Positions 49,001 to 55,348 of a stretch of DNA of 64,000 bases are shown piece after piece. The notes beneath the pieces were generated by a model. That model was given only the letters and a program-made list of their open reading frames with translations, was not told where the DNA came from and made no database searches. How positions within the stretch are numbered: the first letter of the stretch is position 1; every line of letters begins with the position of its first letter. The position numbers were made by a program, and so were the translations under genes. Source of the DNA: Mytilus edulis (Eukaryota; Mollusca; Bivalvia; Mytilida; Mytilidae); contig NC_092355.1 of the NCBI RefSeq assembly GCF_963676685.1, positions 71,763,176 to 71,827,175 of the forward strand. The letters are read 5' to 3'.

Positions 49001-49209
49001 TCATTGAAATCATGGTATTCATTCTGTTTTGTGTTTTGTTGCCCGTTCTCGTTCTCGTTTGTATTTGTCAAATTAACTTCTTCATAATCATGTTTATTTT
49101 CGTCGCTGATGTCAACTGTTCTTGAATACTCACTTTTTGTATTTTCATATTCGTTATTCCTTTTTGTAAATTTTGCCATCAAACGTATATCTTTTAAATG
49201 TGCAGCCAT
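36994..49209 (-). CDS. EGF-MAM type II membrane protein, gene 2 (whole gene)
   Basis: Ten exons with consistent phases join to 1476 nt (491 residues plus stop) if exon 5 uses the GTAAGC donor, or 15 nt less with an alternative. Layout as in gene 1: cytoplasmic tail of 113 residues, KWK then a membrane segment at about 114-138, EGF-like domains (five here), then a C-terminal MAM domain. Exon lengths match gene 1 at exons 3, 4, 6, 9 and 10, so the pair arose by tandem duplication. An additional first EGF exon (48179-48286) has no counterpart seen in gene 1. A decayed EGF exon lies in intron 4. Tyrosine motifs YENT (21), YEEV (42) and NEY (65) are retained. I infer a cell-surface receptor or adhesion protein. 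The stop context (T-C-TAA) is shared. Confidence 0.85.
37178..37758. repeat. Large inverted repeat with about 238-bp arms
   Basis: The left arm (37178-37415) and right arm (37521-37758) are nearly identical in opposite orientation. Shared words include cttaaaattttagtcttaca, tgaacgtgctataagttata, tacagcgaattctctttggt and taggcctacttcaactgat. The spacer is about 105 bp. The right arm ends about 40 bp before the truncated Penelope-like copy 2. It lies in gene 2 intron 9. Confidence 0.95.
37800..38632 (+). mobile_element. Penelope-like element copy 2, truncated
   Basis: The 3' third of the RT plus the 3' tail of the same family as 19413-21125, nearly identical to it. The 5' break is inside the YYYEADF codons, just after a T-rich run. 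The tail ends near cgtccttcttttat. It lies in gene 2 intron 9, antisense to the gene. Confidence 0.85.
37824..38384 (+). pseudogene. Penelope-like RT fragment (186 codons)
   Basis: Begins MQELLRKKDKKLALSF and includes FRYIDDVLSLNNSKFGDYV, then the conserved C-terminal region to MISDMFLTSS. Only a few residues differ from copy 1 (for example AMSFTS versus ALSFNS), so both insertions are fairly recent. It lacks all RT motifs before the YIDD box. Confidence 0.85.
39061..39236 (-). CDS. Gene 2 exon 9: MAM domain core
   Basis: 176 nt, phase 1 to 0. CLTFTYHMYGEHMGTLNIYQ then WTRSGNQNNSWKL. Same length as gene 1 exon 8. Donor AAG|GTATTT. Confidence 0.92.
39511..40210. mobile_element. TA-flanked MITE with family E nested inside
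   Basis: CTGTTAACCAACTTATTTTT at the left and the inverse at the right (CTGTAAACCAACTTATTTTC read inward) give 20-bp ends with two differences. TA lies on both sides (39509-39510, 40211-40212). TA duplications mark Tc1/mariner-type elements. The interior is mostly occupied by two family E segments, so the original MITE was shorter. Located in gene 2 intron 8. Confidence 0.75.
39610..40075 (-). repeat. Two family E copies, head to tail
   Basis: ccaggattataatttagta, ccagacgcgcgtttcgtcta and aagactcatcagtgacgctc occur at about 39613-39680 and again at about 39967-40035. Between them lie accgaagtgctgaatacttg and gaggtaccctcgggaacgaa. Confidence 0.8.
41337..41720 (-). repeat. Family A copy (long, reverse)
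   Basis: aaaggcaacagtagtatacc, aaatccatggacaaaaaaca, accgagggaaacgcattaaa and aataacaaatataac, ending in a reversed family F piece (ttcctgacttggtacagggc). Gene 2 intron 8. Confidence 0.75.
41880..42045 (-). repeat. Family E copy (degenerate)
   Basis: ttttaatacgccagaagtgt, gtccacacaagacctatgtg and gaacagcatcgaggacc follow the family E order with many changes. Overlapping 60-100 codon frames are not genes. Confidence 0.55.
42268..42397 (-). CDS. Gene 2 exon 8: MAM domain, second part
   Basis: 130 nt, phase 0 to 1. GKTPTSQTGPEAAYEGCYYY then YFETS...KSRLISKNLDI. One codon longer than gene 1 exon 7. Donor ATAG|GTAAGA. Confidence 0.88.
42875..42963 (-). CDS. Gene 2 exon 7: start of MAM domain
   Basis: 89 nt, phase 1 to 0. 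DLKCDFEIKEDPNCFLQQDL then SDDANWMHWS. It is 21 nt shorter than gene 1 exon 6, which carries the duplicated LKC segment. Confidence 0.88.
43150..43345 (+). repeat. Penelope-like 3'-end fragment
   Basis: gatctactcactcttttgga, gcacttgggatcacctcttg and tatgttgtgtattgtgtcct parallel the 3' tail of copy 2 (38450-38600). Gene 2 intron 6. Confidence 0.6.
44178..44285 (-). CDS. Gene 2 exon 6: EGF-like domain 5
   Basis: 108 nt, phase 1-1. NPCSRLPCKNNGICRVDGSS then YTCTCTSGSFGTDCE. Acceptor ttacag, donor GAAG|GTATAG. Pairs with gene 1 exon 5. Confidence 0.9.
44530..44670 (-). CDS. Gene 2 exon 5: EGF-like domain 4 with extended 3' end
   Basis: TPCSSLPCLNNGICGINGST then YTCTCMNGISGNHCQ, matching gene 1 exon 4. 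At the ancestral donor (gene 1 CAAA|GTAAGA) this gene reads CAAACTAAGA, so that site lacks GT. The frame stays open through TKTDMYGNQCP to CAT|GTAAGC (exon end 44530), or to TATG|GTAACC (end 44545). Both keep phase 1. The extension would add one cysteine in the longer form. Confidence 0.75.
44961..45020 (-). pseudogene. Relic of an EGF exon in gene 2 intron 4
   Basis: On the minus strand aggcgtagactgtttaaata and then atggtacgtatgtgc align with the first half of the exon at 46688-46801 (CSGVDCLNNGTC). It also keeps an acceptor-like tract (tgttttttatgcg). An 8-nt loss near the TPC codons and the missing second half make it unusable. Confidence 0.75.
45650..45935 (-). repeat. Family E copy (complete-looking)
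   Basis: aaactcatcatagatacc, agtgccgactactgggcttg, tgataccctctgggaaat, ggtggcatcgacccagtggc, then a second aaactcatcatagata and gtcagacgcgcgtttcgtct. The word at both ends suggests the full unit. Gene 2 intron 4. Confidence 0.75.
46688..46801 (-). CDS. Gene 2 exon 4: EGF-like domain 3
   Basis: 114 nt, phase 1-1. TPCSGVDCLNNGTCTYTTSS then ASCQCPPGFSGETCE. Same length and signature as gene 1 exon 3. The relic exon at 44961-45020 derives from this type. Confidence 0.9.
46895..47215. repeat. Family A fragment followed by family F fragment
   Basis: Reverse family A words (aaaagcaacagtagtatacc, aaccaagggaaaagcgtcaa) at 46895-47030, then forward family F words (catgttctacataagaaaat, gcctgtaccatgtcaggctt, atttcctcgggcgcggtatt) at 47095-47215. 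Gene 2 intron 3. Confidence 0.65.
47669..47776 (-). CDS. Gene 2 exon 3: EGF-like domain 2
   Basis: 108 nt, phase 1-1. TPCDNFICENTGTCYLHN then KCICPEGFTGMYCS. Donor AGCA|GTAAGT is identical to that of gene 1 exon 2. Confidence 0.9.
48179..48286 (-). CDS. Gene 2 exon 2: EGF-like domain 1
   Basis: 108 nt, phase 1-1. SPCEGVGCLHNGSCSMSDD then KAICSCIKGFNGSKCE. Acceptor tttcag, donor GAAG|GTAAAC. No equivalent exon found in gene 1. Confidence 0.9.
48786..49209 (-). CDS. Gene 2 exon 1: cytoplasmic tail and membrane segment
   Basis: MAAHLKDIRLMAKFTKRNNE opens, with YENT at 21-24 and YEEV at 42-45, aligned with gene 1 without gaps. Membrane segment IISLIAIILCVGLAAALITL. Ends TGTAAAG|GTATG in phase 1. 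Confidence 0.9.
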
Positions 49210-49263
49210 GTTGCATTACTGTGTAGTTCGTTAATAAATAACTATATGTGACTTTTTTTGTCA

Positions 49264-49304
49264 ACTGAACAAACTTCCTTGTAGCCATATCTCATTATAT
49301 AATA
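49264..49304 (-). promoter_or_regulatory. Gene 2 core promoter (TATA block)
   Basis: Minus strand attatataat, then about 15-20 nt later tacaaggaagttt. Order and spacing are close to those upstream of gene 1, while nearby sequence has diverged. The ATG is about 85 nt downstream of the TATA. Confidence 0.5.
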
Positions 49305-49309
49305 CACAA

Positions 49310-50170
49310 ATAAACATGAAACCACTCTAAAACAAAAAGCATTTGATTTAATTAATGAATTAATGATAAGATTCGTCATATGTTTTAATATTAGAATTCT
49401 GGAATCAATTCCGTTTACAAATTTATAATGTCATGTATATGAATATAAAAGTATCTTTCCAGATTTTCAAAGAACTTCATTTGACAACAAAATAATGCAA
49501 AATTATCAATTTACTTAATGACGTTGATTCCTGAGCAAATGAAAATTCAGAGGTGAGAAATTCGGACACTTGTAGGTTACAATTGCCTGTATACTTAGTA
49601 CCTATTTATTTATAATTATGGAAATCGACAAAGTTTACATAGTTCAGGATTTTTACATAGCTCTGAAATCCTCCAAGAAAAACGGTGTTTGAAAATTAAT
49701 ATTTGTCTAAACAGTGTTTTTATCAGGGACATCTCATTTTATTATCAAAATATTCCTTTTATGTCGATGTATATTATATCATAGCTCTACAAGTACTTTT
49801 GTTTATACAAGTATATTCATACAAATATTTTGATGTAAGCGTTCCTAATTTAGATGAATCCATAAAATAATTTAGGATGTACCAAAGTTATATAGAGTTG
49901 TTTTGATGAGTTCGTCTTTTATAAAATAATAAAACTAAAAAAAAACAATTGACACACAGGGCTTATTTAGTATATTAAGCAGTTGAAATGCTGACAGCAC
50001 CATCATAATTCAAAGTTGATCAACGATAACAGGCTTCTTATTTCTTCCGAATCTCATTTTGTCTGAATTAAACTGTCTCATGTTTGTCAACCATAATGAT
50101 TTCGAGGCCCTACCCTCTAGTTAATATAGCGACTTTTAATTAATTAACAATGGTGCTTTCGATTAAATTG
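49310..50170. other. Region upstream of gene 2, no gene seen
   Basis: AT-rich without recognisable coding frame or repeat family. It must contain any further regulatory sequence of gene 2, but I cannot point to specific sites. Confidence 0.4.
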
Positions 50171-50224
50171 TCTATTTATGAATTTTATGAAGACGGGTGG
50201 AACATATTTGTATGTTTCTAACTA

Positions 50225-50470
50225 TTTCGTTCCGAGCGTCACTAATGATAGACGAAACGCGCGTTTGTCGTATTACATTTTAAGCATGATACCTTTGGTA
50301 AATATCAACAGTTTATCTACATTAGAAAATCCATGTAACAAGGTATATGACAGTTGTTTTCCGTTCTTTTGATGAGTTTGGGCTTTTGATTTTGCCATTT
50401 CATATATATGGGATGTCGACTTTCCGTTTTTTATTTTCATTGGAATCTGGTATTTTTGTTATTTTACTAT
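50225..50470 (+). repeat. Family E scrap and family F fragment
   Basis: cgagcgtcactaatgataga and cgaaacgcgcgtttgtcgta (family E) at 50235-50272, then aggtatatgacagttgtttt and ttttgatgagtttgggcttt (family F) at 50340-50470. Confidence 0.6.
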
Positions 50471-50619
50471 ACTTTGATTTGAGCGTTCCTAATGCAGATC
50501 AACCCATTAAATAGTTTACGATACACCAAATTGATAAAGTGTTATTTTTTATTTCCATTAATTAATTGTTAGACCAATAAAGTTATTTGCTTTTAATCCT
50601 AGAGTGAAACAATTAAGAA

Positions 50620-51012
50620 TTAGTCATTACTTTTTGGAATCATCTAGGATTTTATGTTCATAGAATTTATTTATTACTTTTTGAATCATCTTGGATTTTG
50701 TGTTCATAGAACTTATCATTACTTTTAGTATCATTTGGGATTTAATGTTTCACTCGTTTTTAGTTTGTAACCCGGATTTTTTTTCTCTCGGTCGATTTAT
50801 GACTTTTGAACAGCGGTATACTACAGTTGCCTTCATTTATGATCATATAATTTGTAAATACTTCCAGAATCATCTTGGAATTTATCTTCATAGAATTTGT
50901 CATTCCTTTTGGATTCATCTATGAATTTATGTCTATAGAATTTGTCATTAATTTTGGAATCATCTCTTGAATCATCTCGGATTTGATGTTCACAGATTTT
51001 GTCATTATTTGT
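50620..51012 (+). repeat. 46-52-bp tandem repeat interrupted by a family A piece
   Basis: Units around ggaatcatcttggattttat, gttcatagaatttgtcatta recur before 50750 and again after 50845. Between them sits a family A segment (tcgtttttagtttgtaaccc ... aacagcggtatactacagtt, about 50752-50842). Unit length is variable. Confidence 0.75.
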
Positions 51013-51683
51013 CAAAGGAAATGAGTACATCTAGCATTATCAAAGTCGTTTACGGTAGTTGGTGTGTATGTGTACCTTATTTGAATAATTTTGTTTATCT
51101 TTTTAAACATAAACGCAAATACTACCTGATGAATATTGTTTTTCACTCGATAAAACGCGGATAAAACCTCAAAATGACATTACCAATCTAAAAACCTTAT
51201 ACAAGCATACATACAGATAACTAGTACACTGTAAAAACATTTCAAAATTTAGTGTTCTTCAAATCTATTTTCAGACAACAATGATTTGGTATATAGAGTA
51301 CCATACTGACTTTACCATCACCAAAAATTAACCAAACATATCATATGTTACTGTTCTTTGAAATCTTTGTTTAATATTCAGTATGACATTCTTTCGTGAA
51401 AATTTATCTCATTTTCTGTGTTCACCATGTGCATCTTTATTCTGCATTTCCTTGAAATAGATCAAACCAAATTTAGTATTTGGACATGTGGTGTCCTTCG
51501 CCATTTGTTTTGCAATGTTTGTGTTCATCTCATAATTGGGTTGGTAGTTATCCTTGACGGATGAGTCTATCAAGTTCGTTCCATAGATGTTATGTGGGGT
51601 AAAATTTGGTAACTTTGAAGAATGGCAAAAAAATCAGTCTGTTCGAATCTGAGTTAAATTATTGGTTACGCTTACTGTGTCAG

Positions 51684-51815
51684 ATAAAGGCAACAGTAGT
51701 ATACCGCTGTTCAAAACTCATAAATCCATGGACAAAAAACAAAATCGGGGTAACAAACTTAAACTTAGGGAAACTATAAGAGGAGAACAACGACACAACA
51801 TTAAAATGTAACATA
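51684..51815 (-). repeat. Family A fragment
   Basis: aaaggcaacagtagtatacc, tcaaaactcataaatccatg and aggagaacaacgacacaaca. Highly similar to 41337-41460. Confidence 0.75.
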
Positions 51816-51965
51816 GCCCTGCTCAAACTTCTTCCCTGTAGGTTAATTACATGGAGCGTGTGTATGTGACTGCCAGAAAGCAAATGAATAATGTTGGCAT
51901 TGTTGAGAAATCAAGCATTGGAATATAGGATATCATGACGTTTCCATCGCAATATATCCAACTTC

Positions 51966-52160
51966 CTGTACGCAGACATCTTCGCTAGCCAATTCCACTC
52001 CCGTTCTCTTCACCCTTGGCGGATTGAGCTAATATTTGTGATATCAATGTTGTCGCTCATTCCGAATACATTATTCTTGACCAATGGTAGCACTTTAACT
52101 CTTCAATTTGGAGAACGGGAGTGGATCGTAACCCTTGGCTAGCGAAGATGGTACGCAGAC
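51966..52160. mobile_element. Foldback element
   Basis: gtacgcagacatcttcgcta, gccaattccactcccgttct on the left pair with agaacgggagtggatcgtaa, ggctagcgaagatggtacgc on the right. The right arm has about 9 extra bases (cgtaaccct). The spacer is about 100 bp. No coding content. Confidence 0.75.
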
Positions 52161-52419
52161 TGGAGCGACACCTCACTATTAATGCCGGAATATGCGAGTT
52201 CTTTAAAAAAAAAAATGTTACCGCGTTAGCTTTCGAGAATATTGGGGCTGAAAATTACTCATATCGGGAAAATACCCGGATTTTTGCATTTTGGTTCAAA
52301 AAATTAAGCAAACTTATAGAAATCTTAGAGAAGATATTCTTCGTATTTTTTTTAAATTATAAATGGCATCACTTTGAAGCTGTAATAAGTGTAAAATGAA
52401 TTTATACAACAATGCATAG

Positions 52420-52612
52420 GTCGATGCCACTGTTGGTGGACGTTTCGTCCCCGAGGGTATCACCAGCCCAGTAGTCAACACTTCGGTGTTGACATGAATA
52501 TCAATAATGTGGTCATTTTTATAAATTTCCTGTATACAAAACTATGAACTTTTTGAAAAACTAAGGAATTTCTTATCCCAGGCATAGATTACCTTAGCCG
52601 TTATTGCAGAAT
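52420..52612 (+). repeat. Family E fragment
   Basis: aggtcgatgccactgttggt, tttcgtccccgagggtatca, ccagcccagtagtcaacact and gattaccttagccgttattg, plus orientation. Confidence 0.75.
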
Positions 52613-52929
52613 AAGAATCACTATATAAATCCTGACACAATCCAATAAAATGCGGATCAAATGCATATAATGTATATCGAAATGTTATCTAATATGTATT
52701 ATACTTTGGTTTTCCTTTATACCGCCTATACTTAGAATAAATTTACTCAGACATTAAAAGTAAACGTTTGTGATATAGTTTGTAACACAGACCTTTCTCT
52801 GGTTAATGCCTTTATACGGACCTGTTTCTTATAGGTAAGAAAATGGTATGATGTACAGTTTATAATTAGATGTAAAATATTCTCTTCGTCATCAAATAGT
52901 TCTTGTATTAGTGAAGAGGGCTTATTCCA

Positions 52930-53216
52930 ATCTACGAGAAAATATTTCAGCTCTTGATAAAGCGATTTCTTATGCTTGACAGCTTTTCACATTTAAATTT
53001 AAAAAGAGTCGTATCTTCTGGTTCAATGTTACATAATGGACAGTTTGCTGAGATACAGTTTTTTGAAAATCTAGACCTCTGATACTGAAGAACCATTATT
53101 CCAGTGGCAAGTTTAACTTTAGCGACCATATTTACGGAGTACGGGTCAGTCCCACTGCTTTTCCAAATATTATGCACAGTTCCTATGTTGGAATCATTAA
53201 CATTAATATATTTCAA
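52930..53216 (-). pseudogene. LINE reverse transcriptase C-terminal fragment
   Basis: The minus strand reads VKLATGIMVLQYQRSRFSKN then CPLCNIEPEDTTLFKFKCEK and LSSIRNRF. The KL.TG..LQ..R..F and CPLC-x-EPED-x-C blocks are typical of the C-terminal zinc region of non-LTR retrotransposon endonuclease-RT proteins. It differs from the LINE fragment at 11145-11470, so two LINE types are present. The RT core is absent. Confidence 0.7.
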
Positions 53217-53412
53217 GGATGACTTTTCTTTAGCTTCCTTCTTTAAATTTTATAAAAAAAATGATTATTTATACAGTTATTCACATGTCTATTCCAACTT
53301 ATTTTTGATGGTGGATTCTCAATGATATATCATAAGGCGATGGCAATCCATAAATTACAGTCAAAATTGTGTAGTTTTGTAAACCAACTTCCAGATTTTT
53401 CATCTTTCATAG

Positions 53413-53640
53413 GATCATAATATATTGATGATGTTCTCATCATTAATTACAATCCAAACTTTACTGATTGGGGAATTTAAAGAAGCAACAGACATGGCTT
53501 CCTCCGCCTCATTTTTTAGACCTGTACCTCGAATTTGACATAAACGGTCATCTCAATACCAGAATATATTACAAGCGTCCTGTTTCTATAAAGGTTCATT
53601 GGAAGATACCGAGACATTGTTGATAAATATACCGTATCAA
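53413..53640 (+). pseudogene. Penelope-like RT relic
   Basis: YIDDVLIINYNPNFTDWG near 53420, then after frame changes FLDLYLEFDINGHLNTRIYY followed by KRP. The order (YIDD box, then YLDLxLEFDxxGxLxTxxY) matches the RT at 19716-21020, but at much lower identity. An old, frameshifted copy from a different lineage. Confidence 0.7.
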
Positions 53641-53741
53641 CTTTACAAATAATACATAGCGTTATTGAAGTATAGATTCAAGCCTGAAGGTACTGACTGG
53701 CGTTAATTGTTTATCGTCTTAATTACGTGTTAAACTCCCCC

Positions 53742-53837
53742 GTTTCTGTCCCTGTATAAAGTTTCACGTTTCTGTCCCTGTATAAAGTTTCACGTTTCTG
53801 TCCCTGTATAAAGTTTCACGTTTCTGTCCCTGTATAT
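53742..53837 (+). repeat. 26-bp tandem repeat, 3.7 units
   Basis: gtttctgtccctgtataaag + tttcac repeated with almost no change. The period is also 26 bp, but the sequence is unrelated to the array at 33733. Confidence 0.95.
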
Positions 53838-54164
53838 TGTTAAACTTTGCTATTTATCCTTTTTTTTAATATTTACTTATGACGTGGGTCGGTACTTAAA
53901 CATCCCGCCATTGAGCTATGGTCAATAATTGAATTGCAATTGTGTGTTCTTGTCTTTCATTTTTGCTTAATATGAATTCATTGTCTATATATCATTTTGT
54001 GTTTCTTTGTTAAAACATTTATTTGTTGTAAAGTGCTTAAGATTATATTACGATGTTGACTGCTGAATCCCAAATTTTGACGTTTTTACTAATTACGTCT
54101 GTTTGCTTCGTTCAGACGATGTTGGATTTCTACACAACTGTCATACAAGTGAGAGGTTTGGCTA

Positions 54165-54320
54165 GCTATTAAACCATGCAGGTTTAATTCACCATTTCCT
54201 ACTTAAGGGAATGCTTGTTCCATTCGTTAAATCTGTTTGAGCTTTTGATTTTGCTAATTTTCATAGGACTTTCCGTTTTGAATTTCTCTTGTAGTTCGAT
54301 AATTTCCCACGTAGTTTAAC
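54165..54320 (+). repeat. Family F fragment
   Basis: taaaccatgcaggtttaatt, atgcttgttccattcg, gagcttttgattttgc and ctttccgttttgaatttctc. Confidence 0.6.
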
Positions 54321-54829
54321 TTTTTTAGTAACCTCGCGGCGCCATTGCAAAAAAAAATCCCGAAGTTGCTGGCTGACAATCGACATTTCCCGCCACTGTT
54401 ATCAAAGTAATTTTTCAGTTGTAGACTGCTTATTTCACGCTACCATGAAAAAATAACTAAAGACGCTTTTTGGAAATAAAAAAGTGTGTATCATAATTAA
54501 ATAGCTTGAAACGGTTACCTATTCCAGCGTAACGTCAAATCACCTTGCATTGTATACAGGCCGGTAGCCCGCTCCCAACCCAGAGAAAATCCTTGATTAC
54601 AGTTACACCAAATAAGCAGTACCCCAGCGGTATTGAAGTGCCGGCAACCCCTCCCCCCCCCCCTTTTCCCCCGAGTACTAGTGCTGAGTTGTTTTTATGT
54701 GACATGATAAACCTTTCAAGTCATTTTTTTTTTCATTATAAGTGACATTTCTTTTCATTTAAAGAATTTCCATCAAAACTTTCATATGAGAACATACATA
54801 TATCTTAAATTTCAGAATCTTTATCTATT

Positions 54830-55015
54830 TGGCACTGGCTACGCTAACATGGAAATGTAGCAATAATAAAAACATTATTGTTACATCGGAGACTAATTGC
54901 CGGAATGCAAAGTTGGGTAAGGAACCGATTAATTACGAATGTAACAATAATTATTGAGGCTTAATTAATATTTTTTATTATTTTTACATTTCCATGGAAC
55001 CGTAGCCAGTGGCTC
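54830..55015. mobile_element. Foldback element upstream of SDHA
   Basis: gcactggctacgctaacatg, gaaatgtagcaataataa on the left pairs with attatttttacatttccatg and gaaccgtagccagtggctc on the right. It ends about 275 bp before the SDHA start codon, so it borders or lies within the promoter region. Confidence 0.75.
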
Positions 55016-55237
55016 AGCGGATTTTGCCGGAAATATATCCGTTATCGGTTTTGTGATTTAGACACACCACTAGTTTACATTTACATAAACAACGATTTTG
55101 CCTTCAATTAATCTTTTATTTAAGTGCTTTTAAGCACCAAAATTAATATCTTATTCCATATAAGTTCCCTTTCTATTGTTTTTGTCTTGAATAACCTTCT
55201 TACACAAGTTTTATATAATCAGTTATGTAAATTGCAC

Positions 55238-55245
55238 TGCGCATG
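55238..55245 (+). promoter_or_regulatory. Possible NRF-1-like half site at SDHA
   Basis: TGCGCATG about 45 bp before the start codon. GCGCATGC-type sites drive many nuclear genes for respiratory-chain proteins in animals. A single 8-base match is weak. No TATA box is obvious nearby. Confidence 0.25.
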
Positions 55246-55288
55246 TTCATCTACATGATTTTTGCTTCATTTCCGTTTTACTTCAAGA

Positions 55289-55348
55289 ATGGCATCAACA
55301 CTGAAACTGTCGGCGCACATTTCAAAAGCTGGTCCTTTGCAAAAATTG
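55289..55348 (+). CDS. SDHA: SDHA exon 1
   Basis: [20 protein letters not shown], 20 codons, ending TTG|GTAAGA in phase 0. The ATG (caagaATGG) is the first in frame, and the peptide suits a mitochondrial presequence. Confidence 0.85.

Noticed and set aside
52121..52399. 92-codon frame partly in the foldback right arm
   Set aside because: Begins within an inverted repeat arm and ends in AT-rich sequence. No domain seen.
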